In this document: positions 1 to 6,180 of the stretch, piece after piece
Position numbering within the stretch: the stretch's first letter is position 1
Layout of the letters: each line of letters begins with the position of its first letter
Assembly (NCBI GenBank): GCA_002402325.1
Contig: DHFQ01000092.1
Span: 1-6,333 of the forward strand
DNA length: 6,333 bases
Reading direction: 5' to 3'
DNA from: Candidatus Aminicenantes bacterium UBA4820
GTDB taxonomy: Bacteria > Acidobacteriota > UBA4820
Notes under the pieces: model-generated
Database searches by the model: none
Told to the model about the DNA's origin: nothing
The model's input: only the letters and a program-made list of their open reading frames with translations
Translations under genes and position numbers: made by a program

Positions 1-26
1 GATTCTCGTTTTGATGTTAAATTCTT

Positions 27-77
27 ACTGCTATTATCTTTTGATAACAAGACTTTATAGCAATGTCGGATTTTGGG
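27..77 (+). repeat. Leader-type repeat, copy A (inverted partner at 6249-6299)
   Basis: Aligned without gaps to the reverse complement of 6249-6299, this stretch matches at 38 of 51 positions. The core GCAATGTCGGATTTTGGG (60-77) matches 17 of 18, and TATTATC (32-38) is identical and at the same spacing. The core contains ATG at 63-65, which opens an 8-codon frame, MSDFGIIN, ending in TAG at 87-89. The partner copy also encodes MSDFG and the one core mismatch (GAT/GAC) is synonymous. Only copy B has a clear Shine-Dalgarno ahead of this ATG. Similarity stops just after GGG. Whether it is a regulatory leader, a duplicated gene start or a mobile-element remnant cannot be decided here. Confidence 0.6.
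29..37 (+). promoter_or_regulatory. Possible extended -10 promoter of the hydrolase-radical SAM-rny operon
   Basis: TGCTATTAT fits an extended -10 (TGn plus a five-of-six match to TATAAT). A candidate -35, TTGATG at 11-16, has a short 15-base spacer, so the extended -10 would carry the recognition. Transcription would start near 44 and leave a leader of about 109 bases before the TTG start at 153. Support comes from the inverted copy, which carries TGGTATTAT at the equivalent position. A 5-base inverted repeat, TTATC-TTTT-GATAA (34-47), overlaps the start-site region but is not conserved in the other copy. Confidence 0.4.
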
Positions 78-140
78 ATTATCAATTAGCGAAAAATGAA
101 ATTTTCCATTTTGGTGAGGCATTGTGTTAAAATTAGTTCT

Positions 141-146
141 GGAGGT
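141..146 (+). promoter_or_regulatory. Ribosome binding site that decides a TTG start
   Basis: GGAGGT lies six bases before an in-frame TTG at 153-155, which is good initiation spacing. The in-frame ATG at 96 is upstream of this site and has no comparable site of its own. The in-frame ATG at 171 is 24 bases downstream, too far. This favours TTG 153 as the start of the hydrolase gene. Confidence 0.65.
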
Positions 147-152
147 ATTTTT

Positions 153-791
153 TTGAACTTTGATATAAAGATGTTCACGCTCGGTCCACTTCAAAACAAT
201 TCTTATCTCTTATGGGATAAAGAACAAAATAAAGGTGTGGTAATAGACCCAACATTTGATTCTGAAACAATAGTTGCTTTTGCAAAAGAAAATGGCATAG
301 CAGTTGAGAAGATTCTTAACACACATTGCCATTTTGACCATATTTCCGGAAACGCGACAGTGGCAAAATTTTTTAAAGCAAAACTTTTTATCAATGAAAA
401 TGATTATGAATTGTTAAAAAATGGTGTATCTTTGGCGGACTATTTTGGATTGGATATAGAGCCCTCCCCTGAACCAGACGGCTTTTTGAATGAGGGAGAT
501 AAAATAGGATTTGGGAAGTGCTATCTTGATGTGATTGAAACTCCCGGTCATACAAGAGGAGGAATATGCTTTTATTCGAATTTATGCCTTTTTTCGGGAG
601 ACACACTTTTTGAAGGAAGTATAGGAAGAACAGACCTTGAAGGGGGAGACTTTGATGCAATTGTTAACTCAATAAGGTCTAAACTTTTTACACTTGATCC
701 AAAGACAAAAGTTTATCCTGGTCACGGAGGCTTAACAACGATTGGAAGGGAAATAGGGGACAATCCCTTTTTAAATGGCGAGATAAAATGA
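153..791 (+). CDS. Metallo-beta-lactamase-fold hydrolase, glyoxalase II-like (YcbL type)
   Basis: A 212-residue soluble, probably cytoplasmic metallohydrolase. The metal-binding signature THCHFDH gives H58, H60, D62 and H63. Further ligands are H133 in TPGH, D150 in FSGDTLF and H191 in YPGHG. GRTDL after the GDTLF motif is typical of the glyoxalase II-like subgroup, whose members hydrolyse thioesters such as S-lactoylglutathione. The separate C-terminal substrate-binding domain of classical glyoxalase II is absent, and the length matches the short YcbL-like proteins, so the substrate is unknown. The TTG at 153 is chosen from the GGAGGT at 141-146. The conserved N-terminal strand begins around FTLGPLQNNSYLL, so nothing needed is lost relative to the ATG at 96. 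The stop codon overlaps the next gene by ATGA, which suggests coupled translation. Fold assignment is firm and the substrate is open. Confidence 0.9.
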   Translation: MNFDIKMFTLGPLQNNSYLLWDKEQNKGVVIDPTFDSETIVAFAKENGIAVEKILNTHCHFDHISGNATVAKFFKAKLFINENDYELLKNGVSLADYFGLDIEPSPEPDGFLNEGDKIGFGKCYLDVIETPGHTRGGICFYSNLCLFSGDTLFEGSIGRTDLEGGDFDAIVNSIRSKLFTLDPKTKVYPGHGGLTTIGREIGDNPFLNGEIK

Positions 792-1579
792 ATGAAACTG
801 AAAATAGACTTAATCTGCAATCTCAAGTAATATATGGACCGGTGAAGTCAAGAAGACTTGGAAAATCTTTAGGATTGAACCTTTCCCCTAAGGAAATTAA
901 ACTCTGCTCACTCAATTGCTCTTATTGTCAATATTCATGGACAGGCCTTCTTGTAAGAGATGCAAAGCCTTTTATAAATCTTCTTCCATCAGTTGATGAA
1001 GTTATAAATGAATTCAAGGAGAAACTGAAGGGCATTTTAGATAACAATCAGGAAGTAAATTTTATAACATTCAGCGGAAATGGTGAGCCGACCCTTCACC
1101 CCGATTTTCTAAAAATAGTTGAAGCTATTATCAAAATAAGAGATAAATTTTTAAAAGACGCAAAAATTGCCTGTTTGTCAAACTCAACTACGCTTGGCAA
1201 TAAGGATGTTTTAAAGGCTATGAAGATGATAGATGAACCAATTATGAAATTTGATACCGCAATTAAGGAAACATTTTTAAAACTCAATAGACCTTCAGTG
1301 AAAATAGAATTTGAGGAGATTAAAAATAATTTAAAAAAGTTGGATGGAAAAATGACAATTCAAACACTTTTTATTGAGGGAAGTGTTGACAATACGAGTA
1401 ATGAGGAGTTAAGAAGTTATATAAATAGTCTAAGATCTTTAAAACCACGATTGGTTCAAATTTACTCTCTTGATAGATTACCTGCTGACAAAAATTTGAT
1501 AAAGGTTTCAAAACAAAAGTTAAATGAAATAAAGAAAAAAATTGAAATGGAAGTTAATTTAAAAGTAGTTGTTTATTAA
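788..1579 (+). CDS. Radical SAM protein, COG0731/TYW1-like
   Basis: A 263-residue radical SAM enzyme. The [4Fe-4S] cluster motif CX3CX2C is C40, C44 and C47 (CSLNCSYC). The glycine-rich SAM-binding strand is FSGNGEPTLHP (about 95-105). The N-terminal YGPVKSRRLGKSLGLNLSP is characteristic of the COG0731 group, which is related to the wybutosine enzyme TYW1; bacterial members mostly have no assigned reaction. No flavodoxin domain or extra cluster-binding cysteine domain is seen, so it is unlikely to be a full TYW1. The C-terminus (after about residue 180) is Lys-rich and lacks motifs I recognise. The ATG overlaps the hydrolase stop (ATGA) and no strong ribosome binding site precedes it, consistent with translational coupling. 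Its genetic company, a hydrolase and rny, does not reveal the substrate. Confidence 0.88.
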   Translation: MNETENRLNLQSQVIYGPVKSRRLGKSLGLNLSPKEIKLCSLNCSYCQYSWTGLLVRDAKPFINLLPSVDEVINEFKEKLKGILDNNQEVNFITFSGNGEPTLHPDFLKIVEAIIKIRDKFLKDAKIACLSNSTTLGNKDVLKAMKMIDEPIMKFDTAIKETFLKLNRPSVKIEFEEIKNNLKKLDGKMTIQTLFIEGSVDNTSNEELRSYINSLRSLKPRLVQIYSLDRLPADKNLIKVSKQKLNEIKKKIEMEVNLKVVVY

Positions 1580-1594
1580 ATATGGAGGAATAAA

Positions 1595-3172
1595 ATGGAA
1601 AACAATATCTTATATACACTTTTAGGAATATTGGCAATCGCCGTCTCATTCATACTGGGTTATTTTTTATCTTCATACATAAGCAGAAAAGGTGTTCAAG
1701 GGGCAAAGAAACTTGCAGAGACCATAATTGAGGATGCTAAAAAGCAAGCCCAGCACATTAAGAGAGTTGAGGCAACAAAGATAAAGGAAGAGTTAAGCAA
1801 AGAGCAAATTGCCCTTGAAGAGGATTACCAGAAGAAATTGGAATCCGTAAAAAACATTGAGAGAGCAATGAATAAAAGGGATGCAAACCTTCAACTTTAT
1901 GAAAAACAACTGAAACAGAAGGAAAGCGAATTACAGGAAAAATTAAAAGAAATTGATCTTCATTATGATGAACTTCGCTCAAAGGAAAACTCTCTAAAGG
2001 AGATGACTTCAGAATATATGACAAAACTTGAGAAAACGGCAGAAATGTCTCAAGAAGAGGCAAAAAAGAATCTTATTGAGGAGATACGGAAACAGGCTGA
2101 ATTTGAAGCATCTTCAATGGTGAGAGAAATCAAAGAGGAAGCCCAGAGAGTTGCTGAAATAGAAGCACAAAAAATTATTACGCTCGCGATTGAAAGAGTG
2201 GGAATTGAGCAGGTTGCAGAAAGGACGACGAGTCAGTTCCGTTTAAGCGATGAAAGTCTAAAGGGAAGAATAATCGGACACGAGGGTAGAAATATTAAGG
2301 TGTTTGAAGAGGAAACGGGCGTTCAACTCCTTATCAATAACGATGATCCTTTGACTGTCGTTTTATCTTCATTTAATCCCGTAGCAAGAGAAATTGCCAG
2401 AGAAAGTCTTGACAGACTCATTCAATCAGGGAAAATTCATCCTCAAAAGATAAAGGAATTGGTTGGAAAATCAAGAAAGAAGATAAACAAAGAGATACTT
2501 ATTGAAGGAGAGAAGGCTTTTAAGACTCTTGGGCTTGATATGCCACACCCTGAAATAATCAAACTTGTTGGACAGCTCAAATACAGGACGAGTTATGGCC
2601 AAAATGTTTTAAACCACTCAATTGAAGTCGCCGAACTTTGTGGAAATATGGCAGCGGAATTAAACCTTGATGTTAAACTTGCAAAAAGGGCTGGACTTCT
2701 TCACGATTTAGGAAAAGCGATAGATGTGGTGAGAGAAGGGACGCACCCCGAGCTTGGTGCTGAGGCTGCAAGAAAATATAAGGAGCACGAAGTCGTTATA
2801 AATGCGATTGAAAGTCATCACGAAGATGTGGAGGCAACACATCCGATATCTGTTCTGGTTGCGGTTGCCGATGCCATTTCGGGTTCAAGACCGGGGGCAA
2901 GAAGGTCGTCAATCACAGATTATTTCAAGAGAATACAAACGCTTGAATCAATAGCAAATTCTTTTGAAGGCGTCGAGCAATCTTTTGCGATTCAAGCAGG
3001 AAGAGAAGTGAGGGTGTTAGTTAGTGCTGATGAAGTTTCTGATATGCACCTTCCATTCCTTGCAAGAGAAATTGCCAAAAAGATTCAAGAAGAGATGGAC
3101 TATCCCGGCAAAGTGAAAGTTACTATCATAAGAGAGAAAAGGTCTGTTGACTATGCAGGAGTTGCAATGTAA
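1595..3172 (+). CDS. rny: Ribonuclease Y
   Basis: A 525-residue, membrane-anchored endoribonuclease that initiates mRNA turnover, close to the family's usual 510-520 residues. The order is canonical: an N-terminal transmembrane helix (about 7-27), a long charged coiled coil (about 30-190), a KH RNA-binding domain with its GXXG loop at 228-231 and IHPQKI near its end, then an HD domain. In the HD domain NVLNHSIEVAEL places H341, LLHDLGK places the H370-D371 pair and SHHEDVE places H408, H409 and D411. SRPGAR and IQAGREVRV are strongly conserved family stretches. GGAGG at 1584-1588 is well spaced from the ATG and the gap from the radical SAM stop is 15 bases, so it is probably the last gene of the operon. 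Oddities are GHEG instead of the usual GREG in the KH loop, IDVV where IDHE is usual after the HD pair, and HHED instead of HHGD. The core catalytic residues look intact. Confidence 0.96.
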   Translation: MENNILYTLLGILAIAVSFILGYFLSSYISRKGVQGAKKLAETIIEDAKKQAQHIKRVEATKIKEELSKEQIALEEDYQKKLESVKNIERAMNKRDANLQLYEKQLKQKESELQEKLKEIDLHYDELRSKENSLKEMTSEYMTKLEKTAEMSQEEAKKNLIEEIRKQAEFEASSMVREIKEEAQRVAEIEAQKIITLAIERVGIEQVAERTTSQFRLSDESLKGRIIGHEGRNIKVFEEETGVQLLINNDDPLTVVLSSFNPVAREIARESLDRLIQSGKIHPQKIKELVGKSRKKINKEILIEGEKAFKTLGLDMPHPEIIKLVGQLKYRTSYGQNVLNHSIEVAELCGNMAAELNLDVKLAKRAGLLHDLGKAIDVVREGTHPELGAEAARKYKEHEVVINAIESHHEDVEATHPISVLVAVADAISGSRPGARRSSITDYFKRIQTLESIANSFEGVEQSFAIQAGREVRVLVSADEVSDMHLPFLAREIAKKIQEEMDYPGKVKVTIIREKRSVDYAGVAM

Positions 3173-3194
3173 CAGAGTTTAGTCTCTGTCTTTT
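3172..3194 (+). terminator. Weak intrinsic terminator after rny
   Basis: ACAGAG (3172-3177) pairs with CTCTGT (3184-3189) around a six-base loop, followed by CTTTT. The stem starts within the rny stop codon. Both stem and T-run are short, so termination may be partial. Nothing else downstream on this strand looks like a terminator before the convergent gene. Confidence 0.5.
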
Positions 3195-3215
3195 GCGCTT
3201 ATAACCAATAATTAA

Positions 3216-3245
3216 GAATAAAAAAGGGGCGGCAAAAGCCGCCCC
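3216..3245 (-). terminator. Strong intrinsic terminator of the FecR/DUF6600-like gene
   Basis: On the minus strand a perfect 8-bp GC-only stem, GGGGCGGC/GCCGCCCC (3226-3233 with 3238-3245), closes a TTTT loop. It is followed directly by TTTTTTATTC. It lies 29 bases after the minus-strand stop codon at 3275. On the plus strand the stem has no T-run after it, so it should act in one direction. Confidence 0.92.
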
Positions 3246-3274
3246 GAGTGTCAAGGAAAAGGAGAAGAAAAATA

Positions 3275-5296
3275 TCAGAATTTGTGTTTTTTTGATGAAG
3301 TTTTATAACTTCCACCGCTGTAAGATGTTTTTGAAGTTGTGTATCCGGAGGTTGCTTTATAAGAGTTACCCCTTGAATAGAAATGCGCACTCTGAACTTG
3401 ACTGTTTCTTGTTACACTTGATCTCTTGTTTGAACTTGGCGGAGGCTGCGGCGGAGGAGATGAAGGCGGAGGAGAGTAGCTTTTTGGAGAATCCTGTCTT
3501 GGAGGAGAATAATCATTTCTTGGTGAATCATTTGTCCTTGGTGATTCCCTGTAAGATGGTCTTTCTCTTTCCTGTGGAACCTCTCGTGGTTCGTAATTTT
3601 GGGGAGATTCTCTTGTTACCTGAGGCTCTCTCACTTTAGGAGAATCATTTCTATTTCTATCTGGACTTACATCTAGCTTCGGCTCGTCAGAAAATTTTGA
3701 TGGTTGTCTTATGGATGGAGATTCATCATCAAATGAACCTCTGCTCCTGTCTGAATTAAAGGATGGAGAAGGCTCATCTGAAAACTTTGAAGGGGTTCTC
3801 ACTGGAGGAGAAGTCCTATCAGGATTAAAATTCCCATCATCTGAGGGCTTTGAAACTACCCGTCCAACCCCATCTCCACTTCCTGGATTAATTGGGATAT
3901 CAGTCGTTTTCGATCCCCTAATTGAAGGCGAAGAAATATCTATATTTTTATCCCTATCAAGACTCGTCGGCATGACCTTTCTATCTCTATCAAAAGAAGA
4001 AGGTTCTGCAGAGATTCTCTTTATATCATCAATCGTCATTCGTTTTGACGCTATATCCTGAATCCTTGAAGGGGCAACTTTTAAGCCACCTGTTGGTGTA
4101 ACAAGGACATCGCTGTCTTTAGGATTAAATTTCTTTGCCAATTTTGGGTCTGAATCAAAGGCTTTTTTAGATACAGGGATAACAGGCTTTACTGGAGGTG
4201 GTCCATTCTTGTGAACGACAGCAACTTTTGTTACATTCGTTACATAGATGTTGTTTATATCCACCCTGTACCATCCACACGGTCCCCATATAGGTCCCCA
4301 GCATCCTCCATAGTATCCCCACGGACACCAGCCACACCATCCATCGCCCCAATACCAGCTAACCCACGCTGGTGAAAACCAGATATCTGGCATCCATCCC
4401 CAGCCTACTCCACCGATGTATGTCCAGCATCCATAATGGAAGGGAATCCATCCCCACGGGTCGTAACTTATCCATGTGCACCCCCAACGCGTGTATCTCC
4501 AACAACCATTGAAGTATGGATTCCAACCCGTATAAACATAGGCTGGCGAAATAAACCAAACATGCCCGTATCCGGGAACATCTTCCCAGTAACCATAATA
4601 GTCAAGGTCAGTAGCAAAACTGTAAAGTTCAGGATCGACATATTCCCATGACTTTGGAGTTCTTACAGGTTTATTTGTCATCCTTTGCCTGAATTCAACG
4701 ACTTCTGGATATGATAAATTTCCCACAGAAACAGGCGCAGAAGGCTCATTACCATATTCCGCATAACTCATCTGATTTCCCCAAACTGTGTTTGAATAGC
4801 CTCCACTGGAAATTATTGCACTCCCATCAAGAACCGTAAGCCTTGTTCTGTCAACGCTTTCAATCTCTATTATTGATAGACTTTTTCTTGCGGTCCTTAT
4901 AGAGGAAGAAGGAGTAATTACTATGTGGGAACTTTCACTTGGTACGGGGAACTTTGCTTCGAGAACGATCATTCCCCTCCATAAATTCATTTTAAGTCCA
5001 ATTGGATTTTCTGAATAAGGATTGGGAAATTGAGAAATTTCAATGTGGGAGTCTGTTCCAAGCCATACGATTGTTCCATCGTAGAAGACTATTCCCATAT
5101 TTCCCTCTGTAATCCAGATGTTGTCCCCTTCAAAAATCGGTGAATTTATTGTAAGCAACTCTCTTTCAGTTGAAGATTCACCTTGAACATAAGCCTTTCC
5201 CTCAAGATACCTGACCACACAGGCATTTTCAGCAAGAACCAGATTTGAAATTAAGATGAGGGTCAAAACACTTAAAATCAATCTAACCCTTTTCAT
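3275..5296 (-). CDS. Exported FecR-domain protein with Cys/Trp-rich DUF6600-like region and long disordered tail
   Basis: A 673-residue secreted or envelope protein of unknown function. The signal peptide is residues 1-22, with likely cleavage after VLA. Residues about 23-195 resemble the FecR fold: EGDNIWITEGNMGIVFYDGT, a later RGMIVLEAKFPVP and a further run of beta strands. Here it is not fused to a sigma regulator. Residues about 225-343 form an aromatic region like DUF6600 (WEDVPGYGHVW, SYDPWGWIPFHYG, PAWVSW), with 21 Trp between 237 and 342. It also holds seven Cys (265, 273, 290, 321, 324, 332, 340), some in GCW motifs where I recall GRW in relatives. From about 365 the chain is Pro/Ser/Asp/Arg-rich and presumably disordered, with a twice-repeated PSKFSDEP, proline runs near 608-620 and a basic Ser/Tyr/Lys end. 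The ATG at 5296 is preferred over a TTG at 5311, which would place the ribosome binding site inside the gene. No clear promoter of its own is seen. Confidence 0.85.
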   Translation of the reverse strand: MKRVRLILSVLTLILISNLVLAENACVVRYLEGKAYVQGESSTERELLTINSPIFEGDNIWITEGNMGIVFYDGTIVWLGTDSHIEISQFPNPYSENPIGLKMNLWRGMIVLEAKFPVPSESSHIVITPSSSIRTARKSLSIIEIESVDRTRLTVLDGSAIISSGGYSNTVWGNQMSYAEYGNEPSAPVSVGNLSYPEVVEFRQRMTNKPVRTPKSWEYVDPELYSFATDLDYYGYWEDVPGYGHVWFISPAYVYTGWNPYFNGCWRYTRWGCTWISYDPWGWIPFHYGCWTYIGGVGWGWMPDIWFSPAWVSWYWGDGWCGWCPWGYYGGCWGPIWGPCGWYRVDINNIYVTNVTKVAVVHKNGPPPVKPVIPVSKKAFDSDPKLAKKFNPKDSDVLVTPTGGLKVAPSRIQDIASKRMTIDDIKRISAEPSSFDRDRKVMPTSLDRDKNIDISSPSIRGSKTTDIPINPGSGDGVGRVVSKPSDDGNFNPDRTSPPVRTPSKFSDEPSPSFNSDRSRGSFDDESPSIRQPSKFSDEPKLDVSPDRNRNDSPKVREPQVTRESPQNYEPREVPQERERPSYRESPRTNDSPRNDYSPPRQDSPKSYSPPPSSPPPQPPPSSNKRSSVTRNSQVQSAHFYSRGNSYKATSGYTTSKTSYSGGSYKTSSKKHKF
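3680..3709 (-). repeat. Coding repeat unit 2 in the disordered tail
   Basis: This encodes RQPSKFSDEP (residues 530-539). It repeats residues 500-509 (RTPSKFSDEP), with nine of ten residues identical. The DNA differs at several synonymous sites, so the duplication is either old or maintained at protein level. Confidence 0.75.
3770..3799 (-). repeat. Coding repeat unit 1 in the disordered tail
   Basis: This encodes RTPSKFSDEP (residues 500-509), the partner of 3680-3709. The units are 90 bases apart start to start. The spacer peptides share the pattern Ser-rich, then SDR or PDR, then Ser/Asp/Pro, which suggests a degenerate 30-residue repeat. Confidence 0.75.
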
Positions 5297-5301
5297 CTTT
5301 A

Positions 5302-5309
5302 TCACCTCC
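5302..5309 (-). promoter_or_regulatory. Ribosome binding site that sets the ATG at 5296
   Basis: Minus-strand GGAGGTGA matches the 16S anti-Shine-Dalgarno well. The end of GGAGG is eight bases before the ATG at 5296. It overlaps the upstream in-frame TTG at 5311, which argues against that longer start. Confidence 0.85.
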
Positions 5310-5344
5310 AATTTTTGTTAAGCAATAAGTATGCCAGATTCCTT

Positions 5345-5375
5345 AAAATAAAAAGTCCCTGAAAATCAGGGACTT
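5345..5375 (-). terminator. Strong intrinsic terminator between the two minus-strand genes
   Basis: On the minus strand AAGTCCCTGA pairs perfectly with TCAGGGACTT (5366-5375 with 5353-5362) around a TTT loop, then runs into TTTTTATTTT. It lies about 50 bases after the stop of the coiled-coil gene. It should separate that gene from the FecR/DUF6600-like gene, or let only part of the transcription through. Confidence 0.92.
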
Positions 5376-5392
5376 GCATTTTAGATAGTTTT

Positions 5393-5417
5393 ACAAAATG
5401 TCCGATTATTCGGACAT
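5393..5417 (-). terminator. Second hairpin, possible upstream terminator
   Basis: ATGTCCGA pairs perfectly with TCGGACAT (5410-5417 with 5398-5405) around a four-base loop, ten bases after the minus-strand stop at 5428. On the minus strand it is followed by TTTTGT, a short T-run. It may be a weak first terminator ahead of the strong one, or an mRNA 3'-end stabilising stem, or a palindromic protein site. Confidence 0.55.
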
Positions 5418-5427
5418 GTTCGTCAAA

Positions 5428-6180
5428 TTATTGAGCGTTTGTCTCTTGAGACTCTGAAGACTGATTGCTGTTTGTTTCTGTTGGCTGGGCGGGAGGAGGA
5501 GGAGGAGGAGGAGGCGTCTCAAGGACTATCGGAGTTGATGCAATTTCCTGCTGGGTAGCGGTTATCTGATTATCAACCGCTGAAAGGTTCGACCTTGCCT
5601 CATTTAGTCTTCTTTGCACATCGTCTATCTCTTTTTGCAATCTCTCCTTATCTGCCGCCATAGTTGCAAAACCATACTGGTCATTCTTGCTGTTCAACTC
5701 CTGCATAAGGTTTGTTATATTACTCTGTAAGGCACTTCTCTGGTTCATCAAGTCAGAAAGTTTCCTTTGAAGATCCTTCGTTCCTCCGCCCTGATTACTT
5801 AATTGCCCGCCTCCCTCTATTGACGTGGAGGATTCTTCTGACTCAATTGCATTTGGAAGTTCTTCTTCATTAGCAAGTCTTGATCTCTGACTTATTTTTT
5901 CAAGTTCTTCTTCACTTATCTTGATGACTTTCTTTTTCTTTATCTCTTTTCCTTGAGCGGGAGTTATTGCTCCGCCACTTTCCGTTGCTTTGATATCGAC
6001 AAGATTAACATCGAGATAGAGAAGCATTCCAAACCTTTCAAAATAGACTTTGTCTCCTTTGAAATCGGGTTTGGTGTCAGACTTGACTATCTTTCCATCA
6101 TTCAGGTAGATATTATAGGTTTCCTCTGCAAAAACTGAAACAACGAGTAAACAACAAACCAAAAGAATCAATCGCTTCAT
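5428..6180 (-). CDS. Exported coiled-coil protein with proline run, function unknown
   Basis: A 250-residue hypothetical protein. The signal peptide is residues 1-18 (SVFA, then EE). The two Cys at 9-10 lie inside the hydrophobic core and do not form a lipobox, so signal peptidase I export is expected. Residues 20-68 look like a small beta domain (YLNDGKIVKS, GDKVYFERFGMLLYLDVNLVDI). Such ligand-free DGxxV-GDKVYFE modules occur in envelope proteins of several phyla, but I cannot name this one. A Lys-rich stretch (78-85) and an acidic linker follow. A heptad-rich coiled coil spans about 134-215. Then come eight prolines (223-230) and a Ser/Gln/Asn/Thr tail. The start is supported by AAAGGAGGT five bases before the ATG and by an upstream promoter. 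It is the likely companion of the other exported protein downstream, since orientation and architecture agree, though a terminator separates them. Confidence 0.82.
   Translation of the reverse strand: MKRLILLVCCLLVVSVFAEETYNIYLNDGKIVKSDTKPDFKGDKVYFERFGMLLYLDVNLVDIKATESGGAITPAQGKEIKKKKVIKISEEELEKISQRSRLANEEELPNAIESEESSTSIEGGGQLSNQGGGTKDLQRKLSDLMNQRSALQSNITNLMQELNSKNDQYGFATMAADKERLQKEIDDVQRRLNEARSNLSAVDNQITATQQEIASTPIVLETPPPPPPPPAQPTETNSNQSSESQETNAQ
5491..5514 (-). repeat. Trinucleotide microsatellite coding for the eight-proline run
   Basis: Seven perfect CCT codons and one CCC (GGA repeats on the plus strand) encode P223-P230. Perfect trinucleotide arrays are prone to slippage in whole codons, so proline number may vary between strains without a frameshift. 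Eight consecutive prolines normally need elongation factor P for efficient translation. Confidence 0.9.

Noticed and set aside
1..60. Open frame from base 1 to TAG at 58-60 as the end of an upstream gene
   Set aside because: Nineteen codons without a stop are uninformative, and the stretch overlaps the repeat and promoter motif shared with the other window end.
125..133. TGTTAAAAT as an extended -10 promoter just before the hydrolase
   Set aside because: It has no usable -35 and would start transcription on top of the ribosome binding site. The upstream TGCTATTAT has support from its inverted copy.
96..152. ATG at 96 as the start of the hydrolase
   Set aside because: No ribosome binding site precedes it, and the added 19 residues contribute nothing seen in the family. 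GGAGGT at 141-146 points to TTG 153.
3292..4651. Plus-strand open frames of 70-116 codons opposite the FecR/DUF6600-like gene
   Set aside because: They mirror the biased codons of the Pro/Ser- and Trp-rich regions, lack ribosome binding sites and show no protein features.
5297..5311. TTG at 5311 as the start of the FecR/DUF6600-like protein
   Set aside because: It would put the GGAGGTGA ribosome binding site inside the coding region. The ATG at 5296 is well spaced and begins a clean signal peptide.
5491..5514. Plus-strand GGAGGAGGA array as a ribosome binding site or G-quadruplex
   Set aside because: No gene follows on that strand. The array is explained by CCT proline codons on the minus strand, and runs of only two G make a stable quadruplex doubtful.
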